DNA of 64,000 nt, from contig JAIXOR010000001.1 in assembly GCA_027486655.1 (NCBI GenBank), forward strand, positions 1 to 64,000, read 5' to 3'. The notes under the pieces were generated by a model, which saw only the letters and a program-made list of their open reading frames with translations, ran no database searches and had not been told where the DNA came from. Numbering within the stretch: position 1 is the stretch's first letter; every line of letters begins with the position of its first letter. This DNA is from Verrucomicrobiaceae bacterium. Lineage in GTDB: Bacteria > Verrucomicrobiota > Verrucomicrobiia > Verrucomicrobiales > Akkermansiaceae. Made by a program: the position numbers and the translations under genes. Shown piece by piece: positions 41,585 through 54,100 of this stretch.

Positions 41585-44209
41585 ATGAAAATCCATCCAT
41601 CCGTACTCCTGGCCTGTGCCACCTCCCTGGTCGGAACTTCCTCGCTTCTTGCCCAGTCCACCTGGACCGGTCTCGGCACGGCCGAGACTCCCGCCCTCTG
41701 GTCCGGCTCCTCCAATTGGACCGGCACCGCGCCCACAAGCGGCGGCAGCTCCGCCCTCATCTTCCTGAATGCCGCGGGCAACTCGGTTTCCTCCAACGAT
41801 CTCACCGGATTCACCGCAACCTCGATCAGCATCCCGGCCAACGACGGGGCCAGCCCCACACCGGTCAATATCAAGGACAATACCGTCACTGGTAACGCCA
41901 TCACCCTGGCTGGCGGCATCACAGTGGGTACCGGAAACTGGCAGACCTTCAACGTCGACCTCGCCCTCGGTTCGGCGGCCAGGACCATGACCATCAGCAG
42001 CGGCCGCCTCTATCTCGGCGGCGTCCTGTCCGGCACCGGAGCGGCCATCACAAAGTCCGGAGGCGGCGATCTCTGGCTGCTCAATGCCAACAGCTTCACC
42101 GGCAATGGATCCAATGTCGTCAATAGCAGCATCCCCGGTGCCGGAACCTACTCGCAAGGCCTGCTTTTCAGCGGTGGCGGATCGGGCACCGTCGTCATTC
42201 AGAATCCTTCGGCCCTCGGCGCGGCCACCAATTCCATCCGCTTCTCCGCCGGGGGATCGGGGAATCTCAGCCTGCAAACCAATTCCAGCGTCAATGCCTG
42301 GCCGGTCTTCAGCGGCTCCGGAAATGGCGGCACCATCAGCGTCGGAAGACTTACCGCAGGTGCGGGCATCACCCATACCCTTGGAGTGCTCGATCTCAGC
42401 AGTGTGACCATGACTCTCAATACCGGTGCCAACGTCACCAGCGGCATCGCGGGGGTTTCATTCAGAGCGCTCAGCATGTCCGGAGGAAATGATAACAGTC
42501 CGGTCACTCTCGCAGGCACGGCCGCCATCAGCGTCGGTTCCGCGGGCATCACGAACAATACCAACCTCACACGACGCCTCCAGCTCGATGGCACCAACGC
42601 CAATAACACCATGGGCCTGATCTCCGATCTGGCTCCCGGCGCTGCTTCCGGGACCGCCAAGGTCAATTTGATCAAGGCCAATACGAGCACCTGGACTCTC
42701 ACCGCCAACAACTCGTTCACTGGCACCACCACGATCAACGCCGGCGTGCTCCAACTCGGCAACGGCGGCACCAACGGATCCCTGTCCCCATCGAGTGTCC
42801 TTACCAATAACGGCACGCTCGCATTCAACCGCTCGAACACCATCACCCAGGGCACGGACTTTGCCTCGGTGATCTCCGGAGCCGGATCCTTGCGGAAATC
42901 CGGGACGGGCAACCTCATCCTCAACGCGGAAAATCTGAGCGGCGGTGTCGCTCGCGAAGTGCTCACGTTCAGCGGCGCGAATGCCGGCACCGTCACCCTC
43001 ACCCACACCGCGGCACTCGGCGCGGCTGGCAATGCCATCCGCTTCAGCGGTGGCGGTTCGGGAGTTGTGGATCTCCAGACAGACAACAGCGTCAATGCCT
43101 ACTCTTTCGTCAGCGGCACCGGGAACGGCGGCACGCTTCTTGCCAACCGCGCCACTCCGGACACCACCATCACCCACACCCTCGGAGCACTCGATCTCAG
43201 CAGCGTGACCCTCACCGTCAACACGGGTGGCAACGTCACCGGAACCGCTGCCGTGTCATTCACCGAACTCCGCATGAACGGCGGAAATGATAACAACCCG
43301 GTCACCCTCGCCGGAAACGCGGACATCAGCATCGATTCCGCATCCATCACCGCCAACGGAATCCCCAAACGCCTGCGCCTCGCCGGCACCAGCGCCAACA
43401 ACGTGGTCAACGGAGTGATCACAGACTCTGCCAATGCAACCTCGGGAGCCAAGGTCAGCCTGATCAAATCGGACGCCTCCATCTGGCACCTCAAGGGAAA
43501 CAACACCTACACCGGAGACACCAGCGTCGTCGGTGGCAGACTGAAGGTCGATTTCCCCTGTCTGGACGATTCGGCCGCGCTTTCCATCGACGGCGTCCTC
43601 GAACTCAACCACAGCAGCATCGATGTCGTCGGTTCCCTCACGCTGGGAGGAATCGTCAAGGGGCCCGGTGAATACGATCAGTCCAACAGCGCTGGCTACA
43701 TCGAAGGCACCGGCAAGATCAAGGTGCTGCCCTCCAGCGCCTTCGACTCCTGGGCATCCCAAAAAATCACCGCCATCAATCCGCTTGCCGATGCCACACC
43801 CGCCGGGGATCCGGATGCGGATGGCACCAACAACCTCGCCGAGTTTGCCTTCAACGGCAATCCGCTCAGCGGTTCGGACAACGGCATCGTCGCCGTGAAG
43901 ACCGAAGATAGCACCGATGTCGGCACCGAACAGGAACTGATCCTCACCGTGGCGGTGAGAAAGACCGTCCCGGCGGCTCCCTCCTTCTCAGGAACTCCTC
44001 TGGAACTCAGCGTCGCGGGCATCACCTACACCATCGAGGGCAGTATGGACCTCTCCAACTTCAACGCGCCCGTCGCCGAGGTGGCTCCCGTCACCTCCGG
44101 CCTGCCGGACCTCAGTGCGAATCCCGATTACGAATACCGCAGCTTCAGCCTCACGGGTTCAAACGGCCTCGCCGGAAAAGGTTTCCTCCGTGCCAAGGTC
44201 CGGAACTAA
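41585..44209 (+). CDS. secreted passenger-repeat (PATR) surface protein with AEFAF-type C-terminal domain
   Basis: 874 residues. A signal peptide ending LLAQS (about 1-24) precedes a beta-helix rich in S, T, G and N. A ~230-residue module occurs twice (about 155-370 and 400-640), each with GGGSGxVxLQxxxSVNA, THTLGxLDLSSVTxTxNxG, GGNDNxPVTLAG, RLxLxGTxANN and a closing NNxxTGxT PATR motif. The last ~150 residues hold DPDADGTNNLAEFAFNGNPL and a final YEYRSF...RAKVR part also found in the GH30 protein nearby. No autotransporter barrel is visible. Likely role: surface adhesion or substrate binding. Confidence 0.85.
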   Translation: MKIHPSVLLACATSLVGTSSLLAQSTWTGLGTAETPALWSGSSNWTGTAPTSGGSSALIFLNAAGNSVSSNDLTGFTATSISIPANDGASPTPVNIKDNTVTGNAITLAGGITVGTGNWQTFNVDLALGSAARTMTISSGRLYLGGVLSGTGAAITKSGGGDLWLLNANSFTGNGSNVVNSSIPGAGTYSQGLLFSGGGSGTVVIQNPSALGAATNSIRFSAGGSGNLSLQTNSSVNAWPVFSGSGNGGTISVGRLTAGAGITHTLGVLDLSSVTMTLNTGANVTSGIAGVSFRALSMSGGNDNSPVTLAGTAAISVGSAGITNNTNLTRRLQLDGTNANNTMGLISDLAPGAASGTAKVNLIKANTSTWTLTANNSFTGTTTINAGVLQLGNGGTNGSLSPSSVLTNNGTLAFNRSNTITQGTDFASVISGAGSLRKSGTGNLILNAENLSGGVAREVLTFSGANAGTVTLTHTAALGAAGNAIRFSGGGSGVVDLQTDNSVNAYSFVSGTGNGGTLLANRATPDTTITHTLGALDLSSVTLTVNTGGNVTGTAAVSFTELRMNGGNDNNPVTLAGNADISIDSASITANGIPKRLRLAGTSANNVVNGVITDSANATSGAKVSLIKSDASIWHLKGNNTYTGDTSVVGGRLKVDFPCLDDSAALSIDGVLELNHSSIDVVGSLTLGGIVKGPGEYDQSNSAGYIEGTGKIKVLPSSAFDSWASQKITAINPLADATPAGDPDADGTNNLAEFAFNGNPLSGSDNGIVAVKTEDSTDVGTEQELILTVAVRKTVPAAPSFSGTPLELSVAGITYTIEGSMDLSNFNAPVAEVAPVTSGLPDLSANPDYEYRSFSLTGSNGLAGKGFLRAKVRN

Positions 44210-44228
44210 CCCATCACGCGCCACACTC

Positions 44229-45491
44229 ATGATCCGAACGTCCATCCTCGCCATCGTATTCCTCGCTGCCTCTCTCGTGGGTGCTGCGGCGGATGATCGA
44301 TTCCTCAAGACGCACGGCACGGAAATCCGCGATGCCAAAGGCAGAACCGTCCTCCTGCGCGGCGTGAACCTCGGGGGCTGGCTGGTCTTCGAGCCCTGGA
44401 TGTGCCCCATGGACTCATCAGGCAAGCTGCCGGACGATTTCTCCGCCCGCGAAACCCTTGCCAAGCGCTTCGGAAACGACACCGCCGAGAGCCTGCTCCG
44501 CGTCTATCAGGAAAACTGGATCACCGAGGAGGACTTCGACAACATCGCCGCCCGCGGGCTCAATGCCATCCGCATTCCCTTCTGGTACCGCAATATCCAG
44601 ACCGAGGAAGGGGAGTGGATTCCGGGCGGTCTCGAACGTCTCGACTGGGCCGTGCGCGAAGCCTGGAAACGCGGGATCTATTCGATCATCGATCTCCACG
44701 GCGCGCCCGGCGGCCAGACCAATGGCGTCAGCGTCGGACGCAAGCGCGCGAAGGCGGAGTTCTGGAACAACGATGCCAACCTCCGCCGCACCGCAGCCAT
44801 CTGGCGAAAGGTCGCCACCCACTTCAAAGGCAACCCCGCCGTGGCGGCCTATGATCTGCTCAACGAACCTGCCGAAGCGCCATCCCTCGGTGCCCTCTGG
44901 AGCTCCTACGATTTCCTCTACCGCGAGATCCGCGCAGTGGATCCCGATCATATCATCACCGTCGAAGGCTGCGTGAATGCCAAGGTGGGGGATCGCCATA
45001 TCCATTGGGGATGGGATGCGCTGCCGCATCCTGATTTCTTCGGATGGAAAAACGTGCTTTATCAGATCCATCACTACGAATGGGATTGGGACCACCCGGA
45101 AAAGCAAATGCGCGGAGTCGATTTCCAAGTCGCCGAGTGGAAGAAGAACATGAAACTCGGCGTGCCCGCCTACATGGGTGAGTTCAACCCGATGGGCGTC
45201 GAGAAAGCATGGGTGCATGCGCTGGAACAATACACGGCCTCGGGCATGCATTGGACCTTCTGGAGTTACAAGGCGAACCATGGAACCGGCTCGGACAGCT
45301 GGGGACTCTACAATCCTGTTAGAAAAGACGCGCCGAATCTTCTCGCCGACGACGAGTCCGTCATCCGCTCCAAGTGGAAGGCGGTCCGCACCACCGAGTC
45401 CTACGCACTCAATCCCATGCTGGACCGGGTCTTGAAGAAGACCGTCACTCCCGCGACTTCGGAAAAGTCCTCCGTGAGCTCCAACCCGTGA
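44229..45491 (+). CDS. secreted glycoside hydrolase family 5 (endoglucanase/exo-glucanase like)
   Basis: 420 residues with a signal peptide (about 1-20). GH5 features include LRGVNLGGWLVFEPWM, GLNAIRIPFWY, YSIIDLHGAPGGQTNG, the acid/base glutamate 213 in LLNEPAEAP and the nucleophile glutamate 318 in AYMGEFNPMG, then TFWSYKANHG. This resembles the exo-beta-1,3-glucanase / cellulase branch of GH5. The gene lies between two paralogous PATR proteins in the same direction, 19 bases from each or nearly so, suggesting one transcript for polysaccharide breakdown. The exact substrate is not set by sequence. Confidence 0.92.
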   Translation: MIRTSILAIVFLAASLVGAAADDRFLKTHGTEIRDAKGRTVLLRGVNLGGWLVFEPWMCPMDSSGKLPDDFSARETLAKRFGNDTAESLLRVYQENWITEEDFDNIAARGLNAIRIPFWYRNIQTEEGEWIPGGLERLDWAVREAWKRGIYSIIDLHGAPGGQTNGVSVGRKRAKAEFWNNDANLRRTAAIWRKVATHFKGNPAVAAYDLLNEPAEAPSLGALWSSYDFLYREIRAVDPDHIITVEGCVNAKVGDRHIHWGWDALPHPDFFGWKNVLYQIHHYEWDWDHPEKQMRGVDFQVAEWKKNMKLGVPAYMGEFNPMGVEKAWVHALEQYTASGMHWTFWSYKANHGTGSDSWGLYNPVRKDAPNLLADDESVIRSKWKAVRTTESYALNPMLDRVLKKTVTPATSEKSSVSSNP

Positions 45492-45510
45492 AAACCCCTC
45501 CTATTCTCCG

Positions 45511-48057
45511 ATGAAAGCAAGACCCCTGTTCGCCGCCGCTGCATGCTTGATCGCAGGAGCCCCGATCCTCAACGCCCAGGCCGCATGGGTTGGAGTCGGT
45601 GCGTCCGGAACTCCGGCTGCCTGGAGCAATTCGTTGAACTGGACGGGCACCGTTCCCACGAACGGCTCGACCATCAGCGGCCTCACGTTTTCCAATACGG
45701 TCAACAGCTTTTCCAACAACGACCTCACGGGGTTGACCATCACCGGAATCACCATCCCCAACACGCTGCCCACGCGCGACAACACGATCACCGGAAACAA
45801 GTTTACCCTCGCCGGAGACGTCACGGTGAGCACGGGGAACTGGCAGAACATCCTCACGGACATCGGCATCACCGGCAACCGCAGGTTTGTGGTCAGCTCC
45901 GGGCAGTTGACGCTTGGTGGTTCCCTCACCGACGGAACGAGCGCCGGTGGCATCCTCAAGGAAGGGGCTGCTTCGTTGATCGTTTCGGGCAGTGGATCTC
46001 TTACGGGGGTAAGCACCCAGACGGTCACGGCAGGAACCCCAGGTGGCGGAAGCTACACGATCCCTCTTCTCTTCAACGCCGGATCCGCAGGCACGGTTGT
46101 GCTGCAGAATAGCTCCGCCTTCGGCGCGGCCTCCCTCAAGGGAATCCAGTTCAGCACCGGAGGCGGCGGCACTCTGGATCTCCAGACAGACACCAGCGTC
46201 AACGGTTACGGAATTTTCGCCGGAAGCGGTGCCACCGCCAATACCCTGGTGGCAAACCGTTTCACCAACGGGGCCGGTATCACCCACAATCTCGGTGTGG
46301 CCCAGCTTGGCTCCACCACCCTCACGATCAACCAAGGCAGCCGCGTGACCAGCGGCACGGGCGGGGTCTCCTTCAGCGCGGTGAGCCTCACCGCGGGAAA
46401 CAACGACCGGGTGGTCACCTTCAATGGAAACGCCGCGATCACGCTCGGATCCGTGGCCACCACCGCCAATGCCTCTAACAACCGTCGGCTTGGCCTTGCA
46501 GGTACGAATTCCGGAAACGCCGTCACCGGAGTGATCTCGAACCTCGCCTCCGGAGTCACCGGCACCAGCGTGCTTTCGCTCATCAAGTCGGAATCAAGCA
46601 CCTGGACGCTCACGGGGAACAACACCTACACCGGCACCACCACCATCAGCGCGGGGACACTCCAGCTCGGCAACGGCGGCACCAGCGGAGCGCTTTCATC
46701 GGCAAGCGCCATCACCAATGACGCCACCCTCGCCTTCAACCGCTCGAACACGATCACCCAGGGCAGTGATTTTGCCTCCTCCATCTCCGGTGCCGGATCG
46801 TTCCGGAAATCCGCTGCTGGCAATCTGATCCTCAACTCCGCAAACCTCGCCTCGGGAACCGCTCGTGAGGTGCTGACCTTCGCCGGTTCGAACTCCGGCA
46901 CCGTCACCCTGAGCCACACCGCCGCCCTCGGTGCCGCAGGGAACACCGTGCGCTTCAGCGGCGGAGGATCCGGTGTGCTGGATCTGCAGACCGATGCGGG
47001 CATGAATGCCTACAACATTGCCAGCGGCAGCGGCAACGGCGGCACGCTGATCGCCAATCGCGCCACCTTGGGAGCCACCATCACCCACAGCCTGGGTCAT
47101 CTGGATCTCAGCAGCGTCACGCTCACCGTCAACAAAGGCTCCAATGTCAGCGGCAGTGCCCTTGTTTCCTTCACCGAACTGAGGATGACCGGTGGCAACG
47201 ATTTCAACCCTGTGACTCTCGCGGGGAACGCGGACATTTCCATTGGCTCCGCCTCGATCACCGCCAACGGGTTTCCCAAACGCCTGCAACTCGATGGCAC
47301 CAGCTCCAACAACACCGTCACCGGTGTGATCTCGAATTCGAACAACGCCACCACAGGAGCGGTCGTCAATCTGATCAAGGCGAATTCCGGAACCTGGACA
47401 CTCCAGTCGAACAACACCTACACCGGCACCACCACCATCAAGGCGGGCACACTCAGGATCAACAGCTCCACTTCCATCGCCACGAGCTCCTCGATCACCA
47501 TCGGCGATGCGGGCTCATCCGGTGCCGTGCTCGATGTCACTGCGGCCGGACTTTCGATTGCCGCAGGCCAGACGGTTGGTGGAATCGGCAGCATCCTCGC
47601 CACCGGGCGGACCGTCACCGCGTCAGGCACCTTGTCACCAGGCAACAGCGTGGGCACGCTCACCCTCGATGGCGGCACCCTGGCGCTGGATGCCACCTCC
47701 GCCCTCGTCTTCGAACTCGGTCTCTCCAGTGATCGCATCGATCTGATCCAGGCTGCTTCCCTCAGCCTCGGCACCAACACTCTCGGCTTGTCCGATTTTT
47801 CGTTCTTCAACTCCGGCGGCTTCGGCGTGGGCACCTACACGCTGATCCAGGGTGCTTCGGGTTTCACCGGCTCGCTGGACTCCGCCGATCTAACAGGGAA
47901 TGTGCTCGGCTACCAGTCCACGCTCGGCATGAGCGGAAACAACCTCGTGCTCACTGTGGTGCCGGAGCCCCAGTCCATCCTGTTAGGTCTTCTGGGAAGC
48001 TGCTCGCTCCTGCGCCGCAGGCGTGGTTCGCTTCCTGCCAGCAAAATCTTGCCCTGA
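45511..48057 (+). CDS. secreted PATR surface protein with PEP-CTERM sorting signal
   Basis: 848 residues with a signal peptide ending LNAQA (about 1-23). It is a close paralogue of the PATR protein upstream: same N-terminal start (W.GxGxxGTPAxWSxSxNWTG), the same ~230-residue module twice, and NNTYTGTTTI motifs. The C-terminus differs: a compact beta domain with FELGLSSDRIDLIQAASLSL, then VPEPQSILLGLLG and an RRRR cluster, a PEP-CTERM signal cut by an exosortase. It is thus expected to be processed and anchored or released at the envelope. No exosortase gene is in the window. Confidence 0.9.
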   Translation: MKARPLFAAAACLIAGAPILNAQAAWVGVGASGTPAAWSNSLNWTGTVPTNGSTISGLTFSNTVNSFSNNDLTGLTITGITIPNTLPTRDNTITGNKFTLAGDVTVSTGNWQNILTDIGITGNRRFVVSSGQLTLGGSLTDGTSAGGILKEGAASLIVSGSGSLTGVSTQTVTAGTPGGGSYTIPLLFNAGSAGTVVLQNSSAFGAASLKGIQFSTGGGGTLDLQTDTSVNGYGIFAGSGATANTLVANRFTNGAGITHNLGVAQLGSTTLTINQGSRVTSGTGGVSFSAVSLTAGNNDRVVTFNGNAAITLGSVATTANASNNRRLGLAGTNSGNAVTGVISNLASGVTGTSVLSLIKSESSTWTLTGNNTYTGTTTISAGTLQLGNGGTSGALSSASAITNDATLAFNRSNTITQGSDFASSISGAGSFRKSAAGNLILNSANLASGTAREVLTFAGSNSGTVTLSHTAALGAAGNTVRFSGGGSGVLDLQTDAGMNAYNIASGSGNGGTLIANRATLGATITHSLGHLDLSSVTLTVNKGSNVSGSALVSFTELRMTGGNDFNPVTLAGNADISIGSASITANGFPKRLQLDGTSSNNTVTGVISNSNNATTGAVVNLIKANSGTWTLQSNNTYTGTTTIKAGTLRINSSTSIATSSSITIGDAGSSGAVLDVTAAGLSIAAGQTVGGIGSILATGRTVTASGTLSPGNSVGTLTLDGGTLALDATSALVFELGLSSDRIDLIQAASLSLGTNTLGLSDFSFFNSGGFGVGTYTLIQGASGFTGSLDSADLTGNVLGYQSTLGMSGNNLVLTVVPEPQSILLGLLGSCSLLRRRRGSLPASKILP

Positions 48058-48151
48058 ACCGGGGCCGGACACGGGGCGGAGTCAGGAATGGGTTTCCCTG
48101 CCTCCGCCCCCTAGTTTCAAACCCAACCGCCGGACCTTGCTCCTCCCCGGA

Positions 48152-51100
48152 ATGAAAGCCATTCTTCAAACCCTCCTTGTTTTCTGCGTCCCGATCGTTT
48201 CCAAGCTCGCAGCGCAGGTTGCCGAGCCGGAAGCATCCCATCCCGCACCGCCGCCCGGCACGGTGCAGGTCTGGCTCACCACCGCGGATGCCTCCAAGAG
48301 ACTCGCGCGCCAACAGGACCTCTCCTGGAATATTCAAACGGCCGCCTCGTCGAATCTAACCGTCAATGAGGCCACCACCTTCCAGGAAATCGATGGCTTC
48401 GGAGCCACGATCCTTGATTCATCGTTGTGGGATGCGGATCCCGCCGTGCGCGAGGAACTGATGAGGCTGTTGTTCTCGCGTTCCAGCGGCATTGGCTTGA
48501 GCATGATCCGCATTCCCATGGGCCTCAGCGGACTCACCGGTCCTCACCGCACCTACAATGATCTTCCGAGCGGCCAGACGGACCCGGCGCTTTCCCAATT
48601 CTCCATCGCCGGCGACGAGTTGTGGAAACTGCCGATGATGCAGCAAGCCAAGTCGCTCAACCCAGAACTCACGCTGATGGGCACGCCATGGAGCGCTCCA
48701 GCCTGGATGAAAACCTCCGGTGCCCTCGGCTATGGAAAGCTGAAGCCGGAGTATCAAGCCGTTTACGCCCAGTATTTCGTGAAGTGGCTCGATGCCTGGC
48801 GTTCCCGTGGCATGGGCATCAGCGCGGTGACGATGCAAAACGAGCCGCATCATGAGCCATACAGCTACCAGGGCATGCGCATGGAGCCTGCCGAGCAGGC
48901 TGCGCTTGGTCTGCTGATGGGCCCCGCGTTCAAACAGGCGGGCCATGCCACCCGCATCCTCTGCTGGGATCACAACTGCGATGAGATGAGCTATCCGATC
49001 ACCGTGATGGATGATCCCGCGGCGCGCAATTGGATCCACGGCGCCGCGTTCCATGCCTATGGCGGCATCACTTCGGATATCTATCAGTTCACGGATGCGC
49101 ATCCGGACAAGGATGTGTATTTCACCGAGCAGACGGGCAGTTATCCCAGCCGTGGCTTCGGGGGTTCCCTTGCATGGCATCTGCGGCACATTTTCCTGGT
49201 CCCATCCCTCAATGGATCGCGCTGCAATCTTGTCTGGCAGTTGTCCCGGAAGATGGAGGACGCCCTCGCCGGAGACCGGCCCTTCGTGCGGATCTCGCCG
49301 GATGGAAAAGGCTACGAACTCCACGGTGAGTATTACGAAACCGGGCATTTCAGCAAGTTCGTCCGCAGAGGCGCTCGCCGCATCGCCACGAACAATCCGC
49401 GGGATGGGGTGACCCGTGTGTTCAACGGCCCGCTGCTTTACGCAGGCTATCGAAATCCGGATGGATCGAAATCCATGGTGGTTCTCAACGACTCATCCAC
49501 CACTCAATCCTTCACTCTTGAAGACCTGACCGCGTCCGGGCGCCGCGTGGCCTACTCGATGCCCGCCGGGGCCGTGGCCACCTTCCATTGGCGGGATGCC
49601 ACTGGCGGAGCCGGGCTGGCTGCTACATATTTCGACAATCCGGACCTCACCGGTCTGAGTGAACGCCGCATCGATCCGGTTATCGATTTCACCTGGGCAC
49701 CGGAGACTGTGGTTTCTCCGGAGTTCACCCGTCCCGCACAGAGTCCGATGCACTCGATCGGTCCCATTGGGTTCAGTGCACGCTGGGAAGGCAGTCTGCT
49801 GCCGTCCGCCACCGGCAATCATACCTTCCATGTGACCTCCACGGATGGCGTCCGCTTGTGGATTGGAAACCAGTTGATCATCGATCAATGGGTGTCCCAG
49901 GCCACCACGGAGAGTTCGGGCAGCGTCTCGCTCACTGCCAATCAATCGGTGCCGGTGCGGATGGAATACTTCAGCTCCTCCGCCGCTGGAGGTGGACGGA
50001 TCTCGCTCGAATGGTCGTCCGCTACCCAGTCCCGGCAGATCGTGCCCCGCGAGCGCCTCTTTCCGCCCGCGACGAACTCCGTGCCGTCACCTCCGCTGGC
50101 GCTTGTGGCGAGGGCCCCGGGCGGGCAGGTGCAGCTTTCATGGTCGCCCGCGCCGATGGCGGTGACCTATCAGGTGAAACGGGCATCGAGCGCATCCGGC
50201 CCATTCACGACCATCGCAACCGGGATCGCGGGCACGACCTATAACGACACCACCGCCACTTCGGGCAGCGCCGCTTTCTATCAGGTCAGTGCAATCAACA
50301 GTTTTGGCGAAGGTCCGCCTTCCGCTACCCGCCAAGTCACACCCCGTGGAACGGTGCTTGCCGCGCCATGGACCCAGCAGGACATTGGTCCGGTCGGCTC
50401 GGCCGGCATCGGAGGAAACGCGGGCGACTCTGGTGAGTTCCTCACCCTCGGCGGTGCGGGCACGGATATCTGGAACAGTTCCGATTCGTTCCGCTACGCA
50501 TGGCTCCCGCTCGCAGGTGATGGCTCGATCACCGCGCGAGTGGCGGTTATGGAAGAAACCTCTCCCTGGGCAAAGGCCGGAGTGATGATCCGCGAATCCA
50601 CTGCGGCGGACTCGGCTTATGTGAATGTGGTCGTCACTCCGGCAAACGGAGTGTCGGTCCAGTCGAGATCCGCCACCGCGGCCGCCGCAACAAGCACCAC
50701 TCTCAATAGCCTCTTCGCCCCGCGCTGGCTCAGGCTCAGCCGGGCGGGCTCTTCGTTCACCGCTTATCACTCGGTGGATGGAGTGACATGGACGCAGGCT
50801 GCCGCTCCGGTCACCGTGGCCATGGGAACAAATGTGACGATCGGCCTCGCGGTGTGTTCCGGGCAGACCGCTGTGCTCAATCTCGTGCAATTCGACGGCA
50901 TCTCCGCCCCGGGGCTTGCCCAGCCGCGTCCTCCCGCTCCGCAAAGACCGGAGGCCATTCCCGGAAACTCCAGCGTCAATCTATCCTGGGCCGCCGCACC
51001 CTATGCGGCCTCTTACGAGATCCTCCGCTCGACAACGCCAGGCGGGCCCTTCGCGATGATCGGCACGACCCACCAGACGTCATATCTCGATGCGGGCATT

Positions 51101-54100
51101 CAGAATGACGTGACGCGTTATTATCTCATCAGGGGAATCAACCCCAGCGGATCCGGGCCTGCCTCATCGGAGGTTTCCGCCACCCCCCGATCCAGCTATC
51201 TGCCATCGGGATGGATCAATCGTGACATCGGCACGGTGGGTCTCGCCGGTTCCGTGAATTTGACCAGCGGGCTTTACACCATCCTCGCCGCCGGTGCGGG
51301 GGTGTGGAGCACCGCGGACGGGTTCAATTACAGCTACCGGGATGCTGTTGGAGATGGCTCGATGACCGTGCGGGTGGATTCGCTTTCCAACGTCAACCCC
51401 TCCGCCACCAAGGCGGGTTTGATGTTTCGTGCGAGCACCGCACCGAATGCCGCCTATGCCTTTCTCGCGGTGACTCCCGGCACCGGGGTGAAATTCGAGT
51501 ATCGTCTCACCGATGGTGCCTCCGCCGCATCCCAAGGCGGTGTGGCGGGCACGGTGCCCCGCTGGCTTCGACTGGAGCGCAGCGGCGGGGTGCTCCGCGC
51601 CTTCAGCAGTGTGAATGGTTCGACATGGTCCCAGGTGGGTGCGGATCTGGCGCTGGATTTTACCGGTGATTTCCTCGCAGGCATCGCGGTCACCGCCAAC
51701 AACACCAGCACCCGCACCGCCAGCGAACTCTCGGAGTTGTCCGTCACAGGCTTCTCCGGGCCCCTCACTCCAGCCAACCTCAATGCGGTCGCCGGTCTTG
51801 ATGGAGTGCGCCTTTCCTGGGACACAGTGGCGGGTGCCACCGGATACCGCGTCAAGCGCAAGACTGCCGCGGATGCCACCTACAGTGTGATTGCCACGGT
51901 CCTGTCTCCCTCATTTTGGGACATGAATGTTTCCAACCGGACGACTTACAGTTATGTCGTTTCCGCGCTGAATGCGGAAGGGGAGGGCGGGCCGTCCACT
52001 CCGGTGTCTGTCACGACATCCCTGGCACCGCTGCCTTCCGCATGGACTTCCATCGATATTGGAAGCACCGGTCTCTCTGGCAGCGCCGATCACGCATCCG
52101 GGGCCTTCACGGTGAGAGGTGCGGGAAACTCGATCTCCGGTGCTGCCGATTCTCTTCAGTCGTGCATGGTCAATCTATCCGGAGCGCTCACCTTCATCGC
52201 ACGGGTCGCCGATGTCGGCAGCGCGAGCGGCACGGCCAAGGTGGGCATCATGCTCCGAGAAACCACCTCGCCCGATTCCCGCTTCGCCTACATCGGTGTT
52301 TCGCCCGGAGGTGCGGTGGAGTCCCGCTACCGTACCAGCACGGCTGGAAATGTCACAGTCGGCGCCACCGCCGCGGGTCAGAGCCTGCCACGCTATCTCC
52401 GGCTTGTGGTCACCCGCTCGAACCGCCGCTCGACCTTTACTGCCTCACACAGTGCGGATGGCGTGAGCTGGACTGCGCTTGGTAGCAGTGTGCAGATCAG
52501 CAGCATGCCATCTGCGATCCTCGGATCTCTGGTTGTATGCTCGATGGATCCGGCGCTGCTCCACACGGCGGTGTTCGACAAGGTCAGTGCCACAGGAATC
52601 ACCGGCGTGGGCCAGCCGTCCGGCCTTGCCGCCACCGTCACGCCGAACTCGGTGGATCTGACATGGGATGCGGCTTTGAATGCGGCGGCCTATCGAGTGA
52701 AACGATCGATCATTGCCGGTGGCCCCTACGTCACGCTCGCCGAAACCACCTCACTGTCGCATCAGGATGTCTCCGCCGAGGACAACGTGAGTTATTATTA
52801 CGTCATCTCTGCGTTGAACTCCTTCGGAGAGAGCGTGCATTCGTCGGAGGTGGTTGCCATCCGGGTGGTGGGTCCTCCCGCCGATCCTGGGCGCTGGCTG
52901 GCCGATGTGCCCGGGCAGTGGAGTGATGTCTCGAAATGGACTTCCTCCACAACAGCAGGGGGAGCGGTGGCTGCCGACTTTTCGAGCATCGACATCACTG
53001 CCGACCGCACGGTGCTGCTGAATGTTCCGGTGAGTCTGCCGGGCATGAATTTCGGAGATGCCCAGCCGACGAGTCCCGGTGGGTGGACCGTGGACAATCA
53101 GGGAAATCCATCGAATGCGATCACTCTCACTGGAATCAGCCCATCCGTTTCCGTGGGATCGTTGGCCGCTGGAAAATCCGCGGTCCTCCAAACCGAGATT
53201 CTTGGAGCCTCAGGACTTCGGAAGACCGGCCCGGGCATGCTCACCCTTGCGGCCTTCAATTCATACAGCGGCGGCACGATGGTCGATCAGGGCATCCTGC
53301 GTCTTTCACAAGGTGGTTCCACCGGCGTGATCCGCGGGCCGTTGACCATCCTGCCGGGGGCCTCGGTGCTATCCACGGCCGCGAGTTCCTTCGGCTGGGG
53401 CCTTGGCACCAAGGTGGATTCGGTTTCCATCAACGGGGCTTCGCTCATTCACAATCCCCCTGGCGGGACGCTCACTCTGTCCAGCGTGGCGATTGAGATG
53501 ACCGGTGGGTCGATGGATTCCAGCGGCTCTGGCGGTTTTGATTTCTTCGATGCATCGGCCATCGGCGGTCCATCTCTCAATACAAACGTCACGACGCTTG
53601 CCGCCGAGGCGCCGGCCACCATCGCCGGCCGGATCAACCTGCGGGCTGGAGACAATGATGCGAATGGCACCCTCTTCACCGTCGCGGACGGAAATGCGGT
53701 CGATGATCTGGTGCTCTCGGCAAATCTCTTCAACGGCAGTGCGCAAGGGGCCGCATCGCGAATCCAGAAATCCGGAGCCGGCAGAATGGTCGTTTCCGGA
53801 AACAACAGCTATACCGGCGGCACGATCCTCAATGGAGGCACCTTGGTGATGGCCTCGCCCACCGCGCTCGGGTCGGGTGGCACCGTAACCTTCAACGCAG
53901 GATCCGGACTCGTCTTGGAACTCGCTACGGCCGATGGCACTGTGGCCAGCCCATACATTCTTGATATGGGTTCGAATCGCTTCAACACGGTGCTCGTGAA
54001 CCGCTCCAGCCCGGGGCCTGCGGACTACACTCTAGGGTCCTTGAGACTCGGCGCGTCCACCATGACCTTCCAGCGCGGTTCCGGTGTGCTTGGTGCCGCG

